Assembly (NCBI GenBank): GCA_963506915.1
Contig: CAUORE010000037.1
Location: 1 to 16,642 of the forward strand
Length of the DNA stretch: 16,642 nt
DNA from: JABCPE02 sp963506915
GTDB taxonomy: Bacteria > Bacteroidota > Bacteroidia > Flavobacteriales > Weeksellaceae
Reading direction: 5' to 3'
The stretch's first letter is position 1. Every line of letters begins with the position of its first letter. The notes beneath the pieces are model-generated. The model worked only from the letters and a program-made list of their open reading frames with translations. It was not told where the DNA came from and did no database searches. Of this stretch, positions 13,664 through 16,642 are shown one piece after another. A program made the translations under genes and the position numbers.

Positions 13664-13717
13664 ATTCTTTTTAGGATATATCTTGAAAAAGAGTTTAGAG
13701 AAGTAAAGATTTGTAAA

Positions 13718-14068
13718 ATGCATGAGATTTATTTAGTCAAAAATATTTTTGACAGAATACAAGAGGAATTTCCAGAAAAATATGAAGATGTTTCAAGTGT
13801 TCATTTAAAGGTGGGATTGCTGAGTAATGTGCAGCCTATTCTTATCCAGAATGCTTATAAAGCTTATGTGATGGAGTGTCCAGAGTTTTATCATACAGAG
13901 TTGGTAGTAGATGTGCTTCCTGTACTGATAAAATGTGAAGAATGCGGAGAAGTCACGGAAGTAAAACAGAATAAATTTGTATGTGGTAATTGTGGGCATC
14001 CTACAAGAAACATAATACAAGGAGAGGAATTATATATTAATGAAATAAATTTTAGGAAAAATGAGTGA
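13718..14068 (+). CDS. hypA: Nickel metallochaperone HypA
   Basis: HypA delivers nickel for [NiFe]-hydrogenase and, in Helicobacter pylori, for urease. The 116-aa length fits. The N-terminal MHE gives the nickel site (amino terminus, His2, Glu3). The structural zinc site is Cys73/Cys76 (CEEC) and Cys89/Cys92 (CGNC), the usual two CxxC pairs. The rest follows the family (VHLKVGLLSNVQPILIQNAY). The stop overlaps the hypB start by 8 bases, so the two are translationally coupled. With urease genes in the same operon and no hydrogenase gene visible, a role in urease nickel loading is the likeliest job (inference). Confidence 0.92.
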   Translation: MHEIYLVKNIFDRIQEEFPEKYEDVSSVHLKVGLLSNVQPILIQNAYKAYVMECPEFYHTELVVDVLPVLIKCEECGEVTEVKQNKFVCGNCGHPTRNIIQGEELYINEINFRKNE

Positions 14069-14768
14069 AGTTAAACCAAAATCATCAAGACTTACAGCAG
14101 GAAGCATAGATACAGAGCATGTATCACTTAACTTGCTGAAAGCAAACGATTTTGTTGCGGGAACAATTCGTGAAAAATTAAAAGATATATTAGTAATTAA
14201 TGTTTGTTCTTCGCCAGGGAGTGGAAAAACTACTCTAATGCAGAAGACAGGAGAGTTACTAAAAGGAAAAGCAAAAATGTCTGTATTAGTGGGGGATCCA
14301 GAAACAGACAGAGATGCACAAAGAATGAAGGATGTGGGAATAGATGCCCTTCAGATAGTGACAGGAGGGATGTGTCACATAGAAGCACAGATGATCTTAC
14401 AGGCGATAGACCATATGGATCTTAGCAACACAGATGTATTGTTCATTGAAAATGTAGGAAACCTAATGTGTCCATCTTCTTTTGACTTAGGTGAGGATTA
14501 CAGAGTAACATTGATAGCTGTAACAGAGGGAGATGACAAACCAAGTAAATATCCTAAAATGTTCTTAACAAGTGAGTTGATGCTTGTTTCTAAAACAGAT
14601 TTACTTCCATATCTTCCGTTCTCAGTGGATGCAGTAACAAAAGATGCAAGAAGCGTGAACCCAGATATTGAGGTAATGGAAATCTCAACTCTTACAGATG
14701 TTGGCATGGAGAATTGGGTAAATTGGATTCTAGCAAAAATCAAGGAAAAGAAAGAAACTAAGAAATAA
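14061..14768 (+). CDS. hypB: Nickel-delivery GTPase HypB
   Basis: A GTPase partner of HypA that hydrolyses GTP to drive nickel transfer. The 235-aa protein has the P-loop CSSPGSGKTT at 49-58, LVGDPETDRDAQRM at 76-89, the metal-site pair Cys105-His106 (GGMCHIEAQ) with Cys137 (NLMCP), and the guanine-specificity motif SKTD at 177-180. The N-terminus lacks the CxxCGC nickel site and His-rich stretch of some HypB proteins, so it is of the simple type. These features separate it from the related urease GTPase UreG. It overlaps hypA by 8 bases and is followed after 54 bases by the urea transporter. Confidence 0.92.
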   Translation: MSEVKPKSSRLTAGSIDTEHVSLNLLKANDFVAGTIREKLKDILVINVCSSPGSGKTTLMQKTGELLKGKAKMSVLVGDPETDRDAQRMKDVGIDALQIVTGGMCHIEAQMILQAIDHMDLSNTDVLFIENVGNLMCPSSFDLGEDYRVTLIAVTEGDDKPSKYPKMFLTSELMLVSKTDLLPYLPFSVDAVTKDARSVNPDIEVMEISTLTDVGMENWVNWILAKIKEKKETKK

Positions 14769-14822
14769 CAGAAACGAAAATAAATAACAGATTCTAAATT
14801 ATAACAATTAAAACAGAAAATT

Positions 14823-15767
14823 ATGAAATTGATTAAAACAACGCTTGTTGGGATAGGACAAATCTTCCTACAAGATAATGGTTGGTCTGGATTGCTAATT
14901 ACAATCGGTATGTTTTTTAGCCACTGGACATTAGGTGTGACTTGCTTCCTAGGAGCATTGATTGGAACTCTTACAGCAAAAGCATTAAAAGCTAAAGATG
15001 GAGACATAGAGTTTGGTCTTTATGGATTCAACGCAAGTTTGGCTTACATGTGTGTAATGTTCACATTTGCAACTAATGATGCTCATGCAACATTAAATGG
15101 TGCAAATCCAATCCTTTGGGTTCTTGGAGCAGTAGCAGCAGTGATAGCAACAGTAATTATGCATGTTTTTGTAACTAAAGGATGGACTGCATTTACATTC
15201 CCATTCGTAGTAACATGTTGGGTTCTTTGCTGGGGATTCTCAAACTTTGGAATCTTTGGATTAGAGCAAACTACACCAGCATTGCCTGACTATACAGGAA
15301 CAATAGATGCTATTACAACTCCATTATATGGATGGGCAGAAGTAAACTTCGGTGCTAATTTCCTTACAGGGGTGTTTATCTTCTTAGGATTGGCAATCAG
15401 CTCACCTTCTGTAGCAATGTGGGGAACAGCAGCTGCAACATTGGGAGGATTATTCGCTCACTATGTACTTGGAATAGATGCTAATGTATTAGCAAACGGG
15501 CTTTATTCATTCTCTCCTATCTTGGTAGCGTGTGCGTTCGTGACAAAATCAGGAGTATCAAGAGCAGACTTTGTTTACATCGTTGTAGGAGTTCTTTTAG
15601 CAGTATTGATCCATTATGGAGTAGGCTCAATTGTTATCAATGGAAAAAATATGGCAACTTATACAATTGGTTTCATTGTAGCAACTTGGATTATGGAAGC
15701 TGTTCAAAAAGCAGTGAACAAATCAAACCCAAATACAGAGGAATTAGTAAAATCATTAAATCCTTAA
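14823..15767 (+). CDS. Urea transporter (UT/SLC14 family)
   Basis: An inner-membrane urea channel of the bacterial UT family. 314 aa with about ten hydrophobic segments and the internal two-fold repeat typical of the family: the signature GLYGFNASL at about 65-73 in the first half and its counterpart NGLYSFSPILVA at about 226-237 in the second. The FTFPFVVTCW segment is also characteristic. The short soluble C-terminus is Lys/Asn-rich. It lies between hypB and ureA, as expected for supplying substrate to cytoplasmic urease. It is not UreI-like (the H. pylori six-helix channel), as shown by size and repeat. An A-rich leader precedes the ATG, without a Shine-Dalgarno sequence. Confidence 0.9.
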   Translation: MKLIKTTLVGIGQIFLQDNGWSGLLITIGMFFSHWTLGVTCFLGALIGTLTAKALKAKDGDIEFGLYGFNASLAYMCVMFTFATNDAHATLNGANPILWVLGAVAAVIATVIMHVFVTKGWTAFTFPFVVTCWVLCWGFSNFGIFGLEQTTPALPDYTGTIDAITTPLYGWAEVNFGANFLTGVFIFLGLAISSPSVAMWGTAAATLGGLFAHYVLGIDANVLANGLYSFSPILVACAFVTKSGVSRADFVYIVVGVLLAVLIHYGVGSIVINGKNMATYTIGFIVATWIMEAVQKAVNKSNPNTEELVKSLNP

Positions 15768-15844
15768 TAAAAAAAAGAAAATATTCAAAACCTGTGTTTT
15801 GATATTGTATAATAACTTAATATTAACATTTTAAATTTTTAATT

Positions 15845-16147
15845 ATGCATTTAGTACCTAGAGAAACTGAGAAGCTAATGCTTTATCTAGCTGGTAAAGT
15901 GGCTGAAGACAGAAAAAACAGAGGGTTGAAACTTAACCACCCTGAAACAGTAGCGTATATCGCTCACAAATTAATTGAAGGTGCAAGAGAAGGAAAATCT
16001 GTAGCTCAATTAATGCAAGAAGGAACTACATACTTGAGTCGTCAAGATGTAATGGATGGAGTTGCTGAAATGATCCACGATGTGCAAATCGAAGCAACTT
16101 TCCCTGACGGAACAAAATTGGTAACAGTACACCACCCAATCCACTAA
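15845..16147 (+). CDS. ureA: Urease subunit gamma
   Basis: The small structural subunit of urease, which hydrolyses urea to ammonia and carbamate. The 100-aa length is exact for the separate gamma subunit. The N-terminus HLVPRETEKLMLYLAGKVAE, LNHPETVAYI, the EGAREGKSVAQLM helix and the end FPDGTKLVTVHHPIH are diagnostic. Gamma, beta and alpha are separate genes here, unlike the fused UreA of Helicobacter. Codons shift toward C-ending forms (TTC, CAC, AAC), suggesting high expression. It is 77 bases after the transporter gene; a small 7-bp hairpin (15785-15802) lies in that gap. Confidence 0.97.
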   Translation: MHLVPRETEKLMLYLAGKVAEDRKNRGLKLNHPETVAYIAHKLIEGAREGKSVAQLMQEGTTYLSRQDVMDGVAEMIHDVQIEATFPDGTKLVTVHHPIH

Positions 16148-16172
16148 TTTAAACTTCAAAAAAATTAAAGTT

Positions 16173-16523
16173 ATGAGTAATAATAAATATGTAGTTCCAG
16201 GAGAATACATCTTAGCTTCTGGTGACATCGAATACAACGCTGGTAAAAAAGTTCTTAAACTTAAAGTTACTAACACAGGAGACAGACCAATCCAAGTTGG
16301 TTCTCACTTCCACTTCGCTGAAACTAACTCTGCACTTCAGTTTGACAGAAAAGCAGCTGAAGCTCACAGATTGAATGTTCCTGCAGGTCTTGCACAAAGA
16401 TTTGAACCAGGTGAATCTAAAGAAGTAGAATTGATTCCTTACGGTGGAGCTAGATCAGTAAGAGGATTTAGCCTTAGACACCTAGAAAGAAACAAAGAGG
16501 CTCTTAATTCACTAAAAAAATAA
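16173..16523 (+). CDS. ureB: Urease subunit beta
   Basis: The second small structural subunit, which packs against UreA and UreC in the (alpha-beta-gamma)3 urease trimer. 116 aa, with the typical start YVVPGEYILASGDIEYNAG, the VTNTGDRPIQVGSHFHF block, RLNVPAGLAQRFEPGESKEV and the closing YGGARSVRGF. It follows ureA after 25 bases and shows the same C-ending codon bias. The N-terminus is not extended. Standard and apparently intact. Confidence 0.97.
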   Translation: MSNNKYVVPGEYILASGDIEYNAGKKVLKLKVTNTGDRPIQVGSHFHFAETNSALQFDRKAAEAHRLNVPAGLAQRFEPGESKEVELIPYGGARSVRGFSLRHLERNKEALNSLKK

Positions 16524-16548
16524 TTATTAACAATTAAAATTTAAAATC

Positions 16549-16642
16549 ATGGCTAAATTAGATAGACAAAAATATGCCTCAATGTATGGACCAACAGTTG
16601 GGGACAAAATTAGACTAGCAGATACAGAATTGTTTGCAGAAA
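16549..16642 (+). CDS. ureC: Urease subunit alpha, 5' end only
   Basis: The catalytic nickel subunit of urease. Only the first 31 codons lie in the window; they read MAKLDRQKYASMYGPTVGDK followed by an IRLADTELF stretch, the standard UreC N-terminus (YGPTVGDxxRLADTxLF). The nickel ligands and the carbamylated lysine lie beyond the window. It starts 25 bases after ureB, with an A-rich leader and no Shine-Dalgarno. The accessory genes ureEFGD, if present, would be expected further right. Confidence 0.93.
   Translation, partial: MAKLDRQKYASMYGPTVGDKIRLADTELFAE

Noticed and set aside
13673..13713. Imperfect palindrome around GATATATC and a near-consensus promoter (TTG-N20-AAGATTTG) before hypA
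   Set aside because: The stem needs a bulge and the -7 element misses the invariant first T; hypA is more simply read from the operon promoter at 13252.
14061..14768. The urease GTPase UreG as identity of the gene after hypA
   Set aside because: The metal site MCHIEAQ and NLMCP and the pairing with hypA are HypB features; the UreG signature around its metal-binding Cys-Pro-His is absent.
14498..15007. 169-codon frame on the minus strand across hypB and the urea transporter
   Set aside because: It is antisense to two well-recognised genes, with no family resemblance and no promoter; a shadow frame.
15785..15802. Hairpin TCAAAAC/GTTTTGA between the transporter gene and ureA as a terminator
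   Set aside because: Only 7 weak base pairs and no T run directly after it; ureA has no convincing promoter of its own, so termination here would make little sense.
1..16642. CRISPR arrays, tRNA or rRNA genes, integrase or attachment-site repeats around the accessory island
   Set aside because: I saw no regularly spaced repeats, no cloverleaf or rRNA-like sequence, and no direct repeat shared by the guaB end and the 13100 region; integration by a mobile element is not supported.

Overview
The window comes from a low-GC member of the Bacteroidota, class Flavobacteriia, most likely the Weeksellaceae (Chryseobacterium/Bergeyella/Riemerella relatives). This rests on gene families typical of that group: the fused GlmU-like protein, PepSY-like exported protein, DUF2461 protein, cysteine-bearing lipoproteins and an HExxH lipoprotein family. 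It also rests on repeated matches to the Bacteroidota promoter form TTG-N19..21-TAnnTTTG and on the near absence of Shine-Dalgarno sequences. The species cannot be named from the sequence.

Left part (1-4070, mostly minus strand). The 3' end of an unrecognised plus-strand gene meets a minus-strand gene string at a shared bidirectional terminator. Reading 3779 to 224, the string is a small zinc-finger membrane protein, a MazG-type pyrophosphohydrolase, aroA, a DUF2461 protein and a short-chain dehydrogenase. A consensus promoter lies at 3834-3864. Just upstream is a decayed 3' fragment of an IS1595-type transposase.

Middle part (4053-9789). Two minus-strand lipoprotein genes (an unknown 199-aa protein and a beta-helix protein) diverge from plus-strand rpmE2 (type B L31), a GlmU-like bifunctional protein, a PepSY-like exported protein and guaB. 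Most of the plus-strand genes have their own Bacteroidota promoter. rpmE2 has a long leader with a strong hairpin. The guaB promoter lies inside a perfect 14-bp inverted repeat.

Accessory island (9790-13161). Directly against the guaB stop codon begins a lipoprotein gene with an HExxH (zincin) C-terminal domain. It has lost its start codon and is split by a one-base frameshift in a T tract. It is followed by a secreted protein whose tail resembles the zincin C-terminus, a further broken zincin tail, and two related small secreted-protein units, the first also frameshifted in an A tract. A strong terminator closes the island. It looks like a decaying, duplicated surface-protein cassette array.

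Right part (13252-16642). A consensus promoter drives an unknown small exported protein, hypA, hypB, a urea transporter, ureA, ureB and the start of ureC. This is a urease operon carrying its own nickel chaperones and urea importer; urea enters through the transporter and is hydrolysed by UreABC, with HypA/HypB likely supplying nickel.
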